From NCBI GenBank assembly GCA_903921665.1, contig CAIXQT010000382.1, positions 1 to 10,214 of the forward strand: 10,214 bases of DNA, read 5' to 3'. The notes under the pieces are model-generated. The model saw only the letters and a program-made list of their open reading frames with translations, did no database searches and was not told the origin of the DNA. This stretch comes from an uncultured Opitutia bacterium. Its GTDB lineage: Bacteria > Verrucomicrobiota > Verrucomicrobiia > Opitutales > UBA953. This document shows, piece after piece, positions 1 through 5,817 of the stretch. The stretch's first letter is position 1; each line of letters starts with the position of its first letter. A program made the translations under genes and the position numbers.

Positions 1-992
1 CGCTTGGTCGCGCCGACGCCTAGAATCGAGGTCGAGATGACGTGCGTCGTAGAAAGCGGGATGCCCATTTCGGACGCGCCGTGGATCGTGATCGCTGCGG
101 CGGTCTCGGCAGCGAAGCCGTGGACCGGCTGTAGCTTGACCATCTTATGGCCCATCGTGCGGATGATCTTCCAGCCGCCGGCGGCCGTGCCCGCCGCCAT
201 CGTGATCGCGCAGAGCACGATCACCCAATAGGGAGCGTGGTCGACGACGCCCTTGGCGTTGAGCGTCGGTTTCAGGGACGCCGCCCAGGCGGGGGCGTGA
301 GCGGGCTCGAAGGCGCCGGAGGTCGCGCCGACGATGAGGGCGAAGGTGATGATGCCGACGGTCTTCTGGGCGTCGTTGGAGCCGTGCGAGAAGCCCATCA
401 TGCCGGCCGAGAGCAGCTGCAGCTTGCCGAAGGATTTCTGCACCTTGCTCGGGCGCATCGCGAAGCGCACGATGACGATCGTGAGCAGGGCCATGAAGAT
501 GACGCCGAGCGTGAAGCCGATGAACGGCGAGATGAGCATCGGCTTGATCAGCTTCGGCCAGAGACCGACCGTCTTGCCGGAGGCGTCCGTCGCGGACCAG
601 ATCAGGCGGCCCCACTCGAGGTGGGACTGGCCGAGGACGCCGCCGCAGAGGCCGCCCACGAGCGCGTGCGAGGAGCTGGACGGGATGCCGAACCACCAGG
701 TCAGGAGGTTCCAGACGATGCCGCCCATCAGGCCGCAGGCGATGGCCAGCTGCGCGACTTGGAATTCGGCCGAGACATTGATGTAGCCAGAGTAGATCGT
801 CTTCGCCACGGCGGTGCCCCAGAAGGCGCCGATGAGGTTGGTGACGGCCGCGAGCATGATCGCCTGGCGGGGCGTCAGGACGCGCGTCGAGACGACGGTC
901 GCGATGGCGTTAGCCGCGTCGTGGAAGCCGTTGATGTACTCGAACACCACGGCCACCACGATGACCAACACCATCAGCAGGAAGGGATCCAT
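1..992 (-). CDS. pit: Pit-family inorganic phosphate transporter (C-terminus cut by window edge)
   Basis: Inner-membrane low-affinity phosphate permease of the PiT family (PF01384), normally driven by a cation gradient. I translated the minus strand from the ATG at 992-990: 330 codons are open to the window edge. Both PiT signature repeats are visible: GFHDAANAIATVVST at residues 22-36 and GFSHGSNDAQKTVGII at 200-215. PSSSSHALVGG (about 104-114) and PLSTTHVISTSILGVGATK (about 312-330) are the matching membrane-embedded segments. Several hydrophobic helices are evident, including residues 5-17, 154-175 and 254-272. Family members of this type are roughly 330-350 residues, so probably only the last helix is missing. 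The gene starts 21 bp after the DUF47 stop and is surely cotranscribed with it. No Shine-Dalgarno motif precedes the ATG. The family is certain; the transported ion is inferred from the family and the neighbour. Confidence 0.95.
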   Translation of the reverse strand, partial: MDPFLLMVLVIVVAVVFEYINGFHDAANAIATVVSTRVLTPRQAIMLAAVTNLIGAFWGTAVAKTIYSGYINVSAEFQVAQLAIACGLMGGIVWNLLTWWFGIPSSSSHALVGGLCGGVLGQSHLEWGRLIWSATDASGKTVGLWPKLIKPMLISPFIGFTLGVIFMALLTIVIVRFAMRPSKVQKSFGKLQLLSAGMMGFSHGSNDAQKTVGIITFALIVGATSGAFEPAHAPAWAASLKPTLNAKGVVDHAPYWVIVLCAITMAAGTAAGGWKIIRTMGHKMVKLQPVHGFAAETAAAITIHGASEMGIPLSTTHVISTSILGVGATK

Positions 993-1013
993 GGCCGGAG
1001 GCGGGGCGTGGGC

Positions 1014-1655
1014 TTAGGCGTACTTGAGGGCGATCTGGAACACGACCTTGCCGGCATCGCGGCAATGGTCGATCGCGCGCTCGAGGAGCTCGTAGATGTC
1101 CTTGAGGACGACGACTTCCTTGGCGTCGACGTTGCCCTGGTAGAGGTCGCGGAGGAGGCCCACCATCAGGCGGTCGGCGTCGCCTTCGATCGTCTGCAGG
1201 GTCTCGTAGTCGTCCTGGATCTCCTCGACGTTTGAGAGCTTACGCAGCTTGCGGACGAGGGAGGCGGTGACTTCGGTGGCCTGCTCGAGCATGCGTACCT
1301 GCTTGTCGACGATGTCGGTCGAGAACTGGGAGGGGCAGATGGCGAGGCGTTCGCCGATCTTCTCGCAGGTCTTCGGGATCTTATAGAGGGCGTTGGCAAG
1401 GGCTTCGATGTCCTCGCGCTCGAGCGGGGTCACGAAGGTCTGGCAGAGTTCCTGGGTGATCGAGAGGCCGATGCGCTTGTCGACCCGGCGCGCGACAACG
1501 AGCTCGGTGAAGCATTGCTCGAAGTCGGGCTTGCCGACCTTCGCGTAGAGCTTCGAGAGCGACTTCGCGCTCTTCTGCGCTTCGTCGGCGCTGGCTTCGA
1601 GGAGTTCGTAGAACTTTTCATCCTTACCGAGGACCTTCTTGAGGAAGTCTTTCAT
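1014..1655 (-). CDS. DUF47 / PhoU-like Pit accessory protein
   Basis: Cytoplasmic, all-helical PhoU-like protein of the DUF47 family (PF01865), usually encoded directly upstream of a Pit transporter and thought to modulate it. The 213 residues match the usual family length (about 205-215). Visible features are the conserved stretch FVTPLEREDIEAL at about 74-86, a long amphipathic helix around 114-140, and acidic PhoU-like motifs in the last two helices (IEGDADRL about 157-163, ELLERAIDHCRDAGK about 189-203). There is no signal peptide or membrane segment. It is the first gene of the DUF47-pit pair; its TAA lies 21 bp before the pit ATG. The region before its ATG (ACGCACCCAACCACCC) has no Shine-Dalgarno motif. 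Family assignment is firm; the exact regulatory role is known only in outline. Confidence 0.93.
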   Translation of the reverse strand: MKDFLKKVLGKDEKFYELLEASADEAQKSAKSLSKLYAKVGKPDFEQCFTELVVARRVDKRIGLSITQELCQTFVTPLEREDIEALANALYKIPKTCEKIGERLAICPSQFSTDIVDKQVRMLEQATEVTASLVRKLRKLSNVEEIQDDYETLQTIEGDADRLMVGLLRDLYQGNVDAKEVVVLKDIYELLERAIDHCRDAGKVVFQIALKYA

Positions 1656-1730
1656 GGGTGGTTGGGTGCGTCAGTTTCAAGGTGGGGTCAGGGGAAGGGG
1701 GCAAGCCCAGTTCGACACCATTCCGTAACA

Positions 1731-1760
1731 ATTGTAACATCAGGCCTTTATGATTGTTAC
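1731..1760 (-). promoter_or_regulatory. Candidate promoter for DUF47-pit, inside a GTAACAAT inverted repeat
   Basis: On the minus strand, TACAAT (1736-1731; five of six bases of the -10 consensus) lies 18 bp after GTAACA (1760-1755; four of six of the -35 consensus). The start point would fall near 1724, giving a leader of about 70 nt. The same bases form an inverted repeat, GTAACAAT (1725-1732) and ATTGTTAC (1753-1760), plus a direct repeat of GTAACA at 1725 and 1734. A regulator could therefore bind across the promoter. This AT-rich patch stands out in a GC-rich region. It is a reading by eye only. Confidence 0.35.
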
Positions 1761-1784
1761 GATTGTGTGACGGAGGGGGAGGGG

Positions 1785-1937
1785 AGGACTGAATGGAGGA
1801 GAGGTAGCGGGTAGGGACGTGATTGCCATCACGTCCGTGGGCGAACGCATCTTGGAACGGTTGGTAGCTTGGCCCGGCTCTTAGCATGCGACCCTGCGAA
1901 CGGCGGTCATGGCAATGACCGCCCTACCCGAGGCAGA
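1785..1937 (+). repeat. Composite palindromic repeat, copy 1 (REP/BIME-like)
   Basis: One 12-bp unit (AGGACTGAATGG, 1785-1796) and a degenerate second lead into GGGTAGGG (1809-1816). Hairpin 1 is GGACGTGA / TCACGTCC (1815-1836, loop TTGCCA). Hairpin 2 is GGCGGTCA / TGACCGCC (1902-1923, loop TGGCAA, the reverse complement of the first loop). The element closes with CCCTACCC (1922-1929) and AGGCAGA. The 127-bp core 1811-1937 aligns without gaps to 7248-7374, with about 101 identical bases by hand count. It lies between the divergent DUF47-pit and metallophosphoesterase genes. The GTAG head followed by a palindrome is the hallmark of REP sequences handled by RAYT (Y1 transposase-like) proteins; no such gene is in this window. 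Confidence 0.85.
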
Positions 1938-2037
1938 TCCCCGCATCTTTCCCGATCACCCTTTGGCGCTTTGTGTCTTCCCAACCGCTATCCGCTAACC
2001 GCCAATACCTTCTCTCTGTTTCCTTAATAAGACGCAC

Positions 2038-2071
2038 CTGACGCAGGACTGACACCATCGTCACGTAATCT
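2038..2071 (+). promoter_or_regulatory. Candidate Pho-box-like direct repeat before the metallophosphoesterase gene
   Basis: CTGACGC (2038-2044) and CTGACAC (2049-2055) are 7-bp direct repeats with an 11-bp period. This is the architecture of the proteobacterial Pho box (CTGTCAT, 4-bp spacer, CTGTCAT), though the fourth base differs. A weak -10-like TAATCT (2066-2071; three of six) follows after 10 bp, the spacing seen at PhoB-activated promoters, with no recognisable -35. CTGACGC also occurs on the minus strand just before the DUF47 gene (1674-1668). The repeat partly overlaps an AGGACTGA string like the 12-bp repeat unit, so it may instead be repeat debris. Confidence 0.25.
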
Positions 2072-2079
2072 TTGATCCC

Positions 2080-2949
2080 ATGGAAGAAACCACCAAGGTC
2101 CCTGGGCAGCATAAGATCCATTTCCGGACGTTGATCCTGTCCGACCTGCATCTGGGCACCAAGGACGCCCAAGCGCGCGAGCTGCTCGACGTGCTCCGCG
2201 GAATCCGCTGCGACAAGCTCATCCTGAACGGCGACATCATCGACCTCTGGTCGCTCCAGCGGAAGAACCACTGGTCTCCGGCCCATACGGCCGTCGTCCG
2301 TCGCATCATGAAGATGGCGGAGAAGGACGGCACGAAAGTCGTCTACCTGCGCGGCAACCATGACGACTTCATCCGCCGCCTGATCCCGCTCGTCCTCGAC
2401 CGCATCGAGCTCGCCGAGGAGCACATCCACGTCGCGCAGGATGGTCGCAAGTACCTCTGCATCCATGGCGACGCGTTTGACGCCGTCACCGTGAAGATGC
2501 GCTGGCTCGCCGTCATCGGCGACATCAGCTACCAGGTCCTCCTCGACCTGAATCGCGTCTACAACAAGTGGCGCGCCTGGCGCGGCAAGGAGTACTTCTC
2601 CCTCTCCCAGGCCATCAAGGCCAAGGTCAAGTCCGCCGTCAGCTTCATCTCGAGTTTCGAAGAACACCTCCAGACTCTGGCCGCGCGCCGCGGCTGCGAG
2701 GGCGTGATGTGCGGCCATATCCACAAGGCCGAGGACCGCATGATCGGCAACGTCCGCTACATCAACTCCGGCGACTGGGTCGAATCCATGACCGCGGTGG
2801 TCGAGGAAGACGACGGCCGCATCCGCGTGGTCGAACGTCCGGAGCTCCTTCAGCGCATCGCCGAACGCCGCGCCGCCTTCGAGGCCGCCAAGGGCGGTTC
2901 GCCCGCCCCCGCCGGTGAGGCCAACGCCACGATCTCGTTCGTCGCCTGA
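2080..2949 (+). CDS. PlcP/LpxH-type calcineurin-like metallophosphoesterase (COG2908)
   Basis: A 289-residue cytoplasmic or peripheral phosphoesterase with the full dimetal set: SDLHLG (21-26), NGDIIDLW (50-57), GNHDD (92-96), HGDAFD (129-134) and GHIHKAE (212-218). The extended pattern, especially RYINSGDWVES (about 226-236) and EYFSLSQAIKAKVKSAV (about 171-187), matches the alphaproteobacterial group that includes Sinorhizobium PlcP. PlcP is a phospholipase C that releases diacylglycerol from membrane phospholipid under phosphate starvation. It fits less well the true LpxH of lipid A synthesis, although automatic annotation usually names it UDP-2,3-diacylglucosamine diphosphatase. The C-terminal 25 residues are Ala/Gly/Pro-rich and poorly ordered. 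Its TGA overlaps the next ATG by one base, so the two products are coupled. No Shine-Dalgarno motif precedes the ATG. The fold is certain; the substrate is inferred from similarity and context. Confidence 0.9.
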   Translation: MEETTKVPGQHKIHFRTLILSDLHLGTKDAQARELLDVLRGIRCDKLILNGDIIDLWSLQRKNHWSPAHTAVVRRIMKMAEKDGTKVVYLRGNHDDFIRRLIPLVLDRIELAEEHIHVAQDGRKYLCIHGDAFDAVTVKMRWLAVIGDISYQVLLDLNRVYNKWRAWRGKEYFSLSQAIKAKVKSAVSFISSFEEHLQTLAARRGCEGVMCGHIHKAEDRMIGNVRYINSGDWVESMTAVVEEDDGRIRVVERPELLQRIAERRAAFEAAKGGSPAPAGEANATISFVA

Positions 2950-4037
2950 TGAGCGTCATCCCCGTCCTGACGGCAGGCTTCGGCGAAGGGCATAACGCGG
3001 CCGCGCGTTCCATCATCGAGGCCCTCGGCCGCAAGCCCGGCCTGAACGGCGAGCTCCACGACCTCTTCTTGGAGGCGTACGGCGCCGAGAAGGCCAAGAG
3101 CCAGCGCGATAGCTATATCGGCGTCGCTAATAAGTATCCACGCCTGTGGGGTTGCATGTATACCGCGCTCGACCGCCTGCCGCTCGTCCGCGCTTCCCTC
3201 CCGTTCGTACGTCCGGTCGAGAAGACGCTCAACGAGATGCTCGACGCGACCCGCCCCCCGGTCGTCGTCTCGGCCTACCCGCTCTATAACTACATGATGG
3301 CCCGTCGCTGGCATCGCGACGACCCCGCCCGCCCGCGCCTGATCACCGTCGTCACGGATTCCATCTCGGTCAACCGCGCCTGGCATCGCGCGCACTCCGA
3401 CTGGTTCGTCACCCCGAACCAGGCCACCGCCGACGTCATGATCCGCCAGGGCGTGCCGGCCGCCAAGGTCCTGCCTTACGGCTTCCCGGTTTCCTCGCGC
3501 CTCGCCCCGCGTTCTTCGGCCAAGGCCGGCGAACGACCCCGCGTGCTCGTGATGCTCAATCCCGGCAAGCGCGACGCGGTCGAACTCGCCTCGGCTCTTT
3601 CCACGCTCGGGCTCGAGCTCACGATCACCGTGGGCAAGGATGCGTCCTTCAAGGAAGCGGTCGAGCGCGCGGTCGACGGGCGCGCCGAAGTGCTCGGCTG
3701 GACCGATCGGATCCCTTCGCTCATGCTTTCGAGCCACCTCGTCGTCAGCAAGGCTGGCGGAGCCACCACGCATGAGTGCGTCGCGGCCGGCGTGCCGATG
3801 ATCATCACGCAGGTCATCCCGGGCCAGGAAGCCGGTAACGGCCGCCTCATCGCCGAACACGATGCTGGCGCCTACGGCCTGACTCCGGCCTCCGCACGGG
3901 CGATCATTTCCGAAGCCTTCACCGGCGACTGGGCCCTGTGGAAGAAGTGGAAAGCTTCCGTCGACGGACTCGGCGATGCCGGTGGCGCCGATCGCGTGGC
4001 GGACTTGGTGGAGCGCGAGATGGCGGTGAAGAGGTAG
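2949..4037 (+). CDS. MGDG-synthase-like (GT28-type) diacylglycerol glycosyltransferase
   Basis: A 362-residue GT-B glycosyltransferase. The N-terminal domain is of the monogalactosyldiacylglycerol synthase type (PF06925): TAGFGEGHNAAAR at residues 8-20, followed by the helical acceptor-binding region and VVSAYPLYNY (about 106-115) and VVTDS (about 134-138). The C-terminal domain has the nucleotide-sugar site SKAGGATTHECVAAGVPMI (267-285) followed by PGQEAGN (291-297). Relatives move a sugar from a UDP-sugar onto diacylglycerol at the inner membrane face, giving phosphorus-free glycolipids; MurG shares the fold but has different signatures. The ATG lies inside the stop of the metallophosphoesterase gene (TGATG), so translation is probably coupled. 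If the upstream enzyme releases diacylglycerol, this one would use it. The sugar cannot be told from sequence. The TAG stop sits inside a GGTAGGG string where a repeat array begins. Confidence 0.88.
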   Translation: MSVIPVLTAGFGEGHNAAARSIIEALGRKPGLNGELHDLFLEAYGAEKAKSQRDSYIGVANKYPRLWGCMYTALDRLPLVRASLPFVRPVEKTLNEMLDATRPPVVVSAYPLYNYMMARRWHRDDPARPRLITVVTDSISVNRAWHRAHSDWFVTPNQATADVMIRQGVPAAKVLPYGFPVSSRLAPRSSAKAGERPRVLVMLNPGKRDAVELASALSTLGLELTITVGKDASFKEAVERAVDGRAEVLGWTDRIPSLMLSSHLVVSKAGGATTHECVAAGVPMIITQVIPGQEAGNGRLIAEHDAGAYGLTPASARAIISEAFTGDWALWKKWKASVDGLGDAGGADRVADLVEREMAVKR

Positions 4038-4096
4038 GGACTGAGTAGAGGGCTGCGTTGAGGACTGAATGGAGGGCTGAGTAGAGGACTGAATTG
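4037..4096 (+). repeat. Five-unit tandem array of 12-bp repeats (copy 2 array)
   Basis: Five 12-bp units run end to end: GGGACTGAGTAG, AGGGCTGCGTTG, AGGACTGAATGG, AGGGCTGAGTAG and AGGACTGAATTG. Units alternate AGGACTG and AGGGCTG. The array starts at the last base of the glycosyltransferase stop codon and leads through GATGAGAGGCAAT into the palindromic element at 4109. On the minus strand it stays open as a four-residue repeat (Ser-x-Gln-Ser/Pro), which explains a long spurious reading frame there. Confidence 0.85.
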
Positions 4097-4108
4097 ATGA
4101 GAGGCAAT

Positions 4109-4245
4109 GGGTAGGGATGCGATGACATCGCATCCGCGTGTCTCGAGGTAGGGCCGACCATCCTTGGTCGGCCGTGGCCGAGCAGGGATGCTCGGCCCTA
4201 CCTTGCGAACGGACGCCACGCAGTGGCGCCCCTACCCAAGGCAGA
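4109..4245 (+). repeat. Composite palindromic repeat, copy 2, with a nested inner element
   Basis: The outer ends are GGGTAGGG (4109-4116) and CCCTACCC (4230-4237). Outer hairpins are GGATGCGA / TCGCATCC (4115-4135) and an imperfect CGCCAC / GTGGCG (4214-4228). Between them sits an inner element with its own ends, GGTAGGG (4147-4153) and CCCTACC (4196-4202), holding two strong hairpins: GGCCGACCA / TGGTCGGCC (4152-4173, loop TCCT) and GGCCGAGCA / TGCTCGGCC (4176-4197, loop GGGA). It lies between the converging glycosyltransferase and uvrC genes, where these stems could end transcription from both sides; no separate U-tract terminator was seen. Confidence 0.85.
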
Positions 4246-4301
4246 GATTCACAACTCAAAGGGAAACCGGAGACCGGATGATTTGCGGGGGTATTTAACC
4301 C

Positions 4302-5771
4302 TTAGCCTCTCGCTTCCAAATACGCTTTCACTTCGCCGGCGAGCTTATCGCTGAGTCCGGCGACTTCCGCGATTTCTGCGGCGGTGGCCTTGCGCAGTTT
4401 CTGGATACTGCCGAAGTGTGCAAGCAGGGCGTCTTTGCGCTTCGGCCCGAGGCCCGGCATCTCGTCGAGCAGCGATTCGCGTAGCTTGCGGCTGCGGAGC
4501 TCGGCGTTGAAGTCGTTGGCGAACCGGTGGGCTTCGTCGCGGATGCGCATGAGCAGCGCGAGGCCGACGTCGTGCCGCGGCAACTTCAGTTCGCGTCCGT
4601 CGGGGAAGACGATGGTCTCTTCGCGCTTGGCGAGGCCGATGAGCGGCGGCGGGGCGAGGTCGTGTTCCTTGAAGGCGGCGAGGGCGGCGCCGACCTGGCC
4701 GAGGCCGCCGTCGATGATGACCAGTTCGGGGAACGCGCGGTGCTCTTCGTGCAGACGGGTGTAGCGGCGGCCGACCACTTCCTGCATCGAGCGGAAGTCG
4801 TCGTTGCCTTCGAAGGACTTGATCTTGAAGCGGCGGTAGCCGGACTTGTCGGCCTGACCGTCGACGAAGCGTACCATCGAGGCGACGGCGAGCGTGCCGG
4901 AGATGTGCGAGATGTCGAAGCACTCCGCCGTGGCGGGCGGGCGTTCCAGCCCAAGCGCGGCGGCAAGAGAGGTCAGGGCGCCGGCTTCGTCGCGGCGGGG
5001 CAGGGGGTTGTCGCGGAGGAAGCGGCGGGACTTTTCCGTCGTGCGCTTCAGCGCGTCGAGGAGGTCGCGCAAGCTCGCGGCTTTCTCGTAGTCACGGTCG
5101 GCGGCGGCCTTGCGCATGTCGGCCTCGACCTGTTCGCCCCAGCTCTCGACCTTACCTTCGAGGAAGGCGCAGGCCTCGGTCACGCGGGCGGCGTATTCCT
5201 CCGTCGTCACCACGTTGGCGTGTTTCTGGATCTCGGAGCGCGCGTCGTCGTAAAGTTTCCACGTCCCGTCGGGCTGCGCGGTCGGCGTGCTGTCAGCGAG
5301 GAGGATGCCGAACTTCTTGCGCATCTCGTTCAGCGTGCGGCGGACGGCCTGCTGGTGGGGGAAAGGGCCGAAGTAGCGGCAGGCCTCGGTCGTGCGGGCG
5401 CGGACGATGCGGAACTTCGGGAGGGCGTCGGCGAGGTCGACCCGGACCTGGGGGAACTGCTTATCGTCGCGGAAGAGGATGTTCCAGCGGGGGCGCCAGC
5501 GTTTGATCAGTTTGCCCTCTAAAAGGAGGGCCTCGGTCTCGGACCGGACCTCGTGCCATTCCATGTCGGCCACCGTGTCCATCATGGCCGCGACCTTGGG
5601 GGTCATCCGCTGGCGGGGTACGAAATAGGAGGCTAGGCGCTTCTTCAGGTCCTTGGCCTTGCCTACGTAGACGACCAGCCCGGCGGCGTCTTTCATCAGG
5701 TAGACGCCCGGGGTATGGGGGGCACGCCGGGCCTTGGCCTTGGGCGAAAGTTCTTCCCGGTCGGTTTGCAT
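4302..5771 (-). CDS. uvrC: Excinuclease ABC subunit C (short form)
   Basis: Nucleotide excision repair nuclease that makes the 3' and 5' cuts after UvrA/UvrB mark damage. Domains in order: GIY-YIG nuclease (GVYLMKDAAG at 22-31, YVGKAKDLKKRL at 35-46); GPFPHQQAVRRTL at 135-147; UVR helix pair that binds UvrB (about 215-245); RNase H-like nuclease with ECFDISH (283-289), VIIDGG (351-356) and RDEAHRFANDFN (411-422); tandem helix-hairpin-helix (EMPGLGPKRKDALLAHFGS about 437-455, VAGLS about 470-474). At 489 residues it is about 100 shorter than typical UvrC. The four-cysteine segment after the GIY-YIG domain has no cysteine, and the segment between the UVR motif and ECFDISH is cut from over 100 residues to about 38. 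All key nuclease motifs remain, so it should be active. Not Cho, which lacks the C-terminal half. Confidence 0.95.
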   Translation of the reverse strand: MQTDREELSPKAKARRAPHTPGVYLMKDAAGLVVYVGKAKDLKKRLASYFVPRQRMTPKVAAMMDTVADMEWHEVRSETEALLLEGKLIKRWRPRWNILFRDDKQFPQVRVDLADALPKFRIVRARTTEACRYFGPFPHQQAVRRTLNEMRKKFGILLADSTPTAQPDGTWKLYDDARSEIQKHANVVTTEEYAARVTEACAFLEGKVESWGEQVEADMRKAAADRDYEKAASLRDLLDALKRTTEKSRRFLRDNPLPRRDEAGALTSLAAALGLERPPATAECFDISHISGTLAVASMVRFVDGQADKSGYRRFKIKSFEGNDDFRSMQEVVGRRYTRLHEEHRAFPELVIIDGGLGQVGAALAAFKEHDLAPPPLIGLAKREETIVFPDGRELKLPRHDVGLALLMRIRDEAHRFANDFNAELRSRKLRESLLDEMPGLGPKRKDALLAHFGSIQKLRKATAAEIAEVAGLSDKLAGEVKAYLEARG

Positions 5772-5817
5772 TTTGGGCCTGGGTCGTTAATCCTGCTCAG
5801 TCGCCCCAACTCCGCAA
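5772..5817. promoter_or_regulatory. 46-bp divergent intergenic region, uvrC/cinA
   Basis: Only 46 bp separate the start codons of uvrC (minus) and cinA (plus). Both genes must start transcription here with very short leaders, or from inside each other. The sole AT-rich patch is GTTAATCC (5786-5793). I found no convincing -10/-35 pair on either strand and no Shine-Dalgarno motif for either gene. No SOS box (CTG, 10 bp, CAG) was recognised. Confidence 0.4.

Noticed and set aside
147..1235. 362-codon plus-strand open frame across pit and DUF47
   Set aside because: Antisense shadow in GC-rich DNA: composition is His/Asp/Arg/Glu-rich with no family pattern, while the minus strand gives clear Pit and DUF47 proteins.
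4037..4096. CRISPR array or protein-coding minisatellite
   Set aside because: Units are 12 bp without spacers and the array lies outside any supported gene.
2850..4259. 469-codon minus-strand open frame across the glycosyltransferase
   Set aside because: Shadow frame extended by the 12-bp array, which is open as a four-residue repeat; it covers a gene with clear motifs on the other strand.
4280..4304. Intrinsic terminator for uvrC (GGGT / ACCC on the minus strand)
   Set aside because: Stem is only 4 bp and no U-tract follows; the strong stems of repeat copy 2 are better candidates.
4527..5522. 331-codon plus-strand open frame opposite uvrC
   Set aside because: Low-complexity antisense frame with no recognisable domain; uvrC motifs lie on the minus strand.
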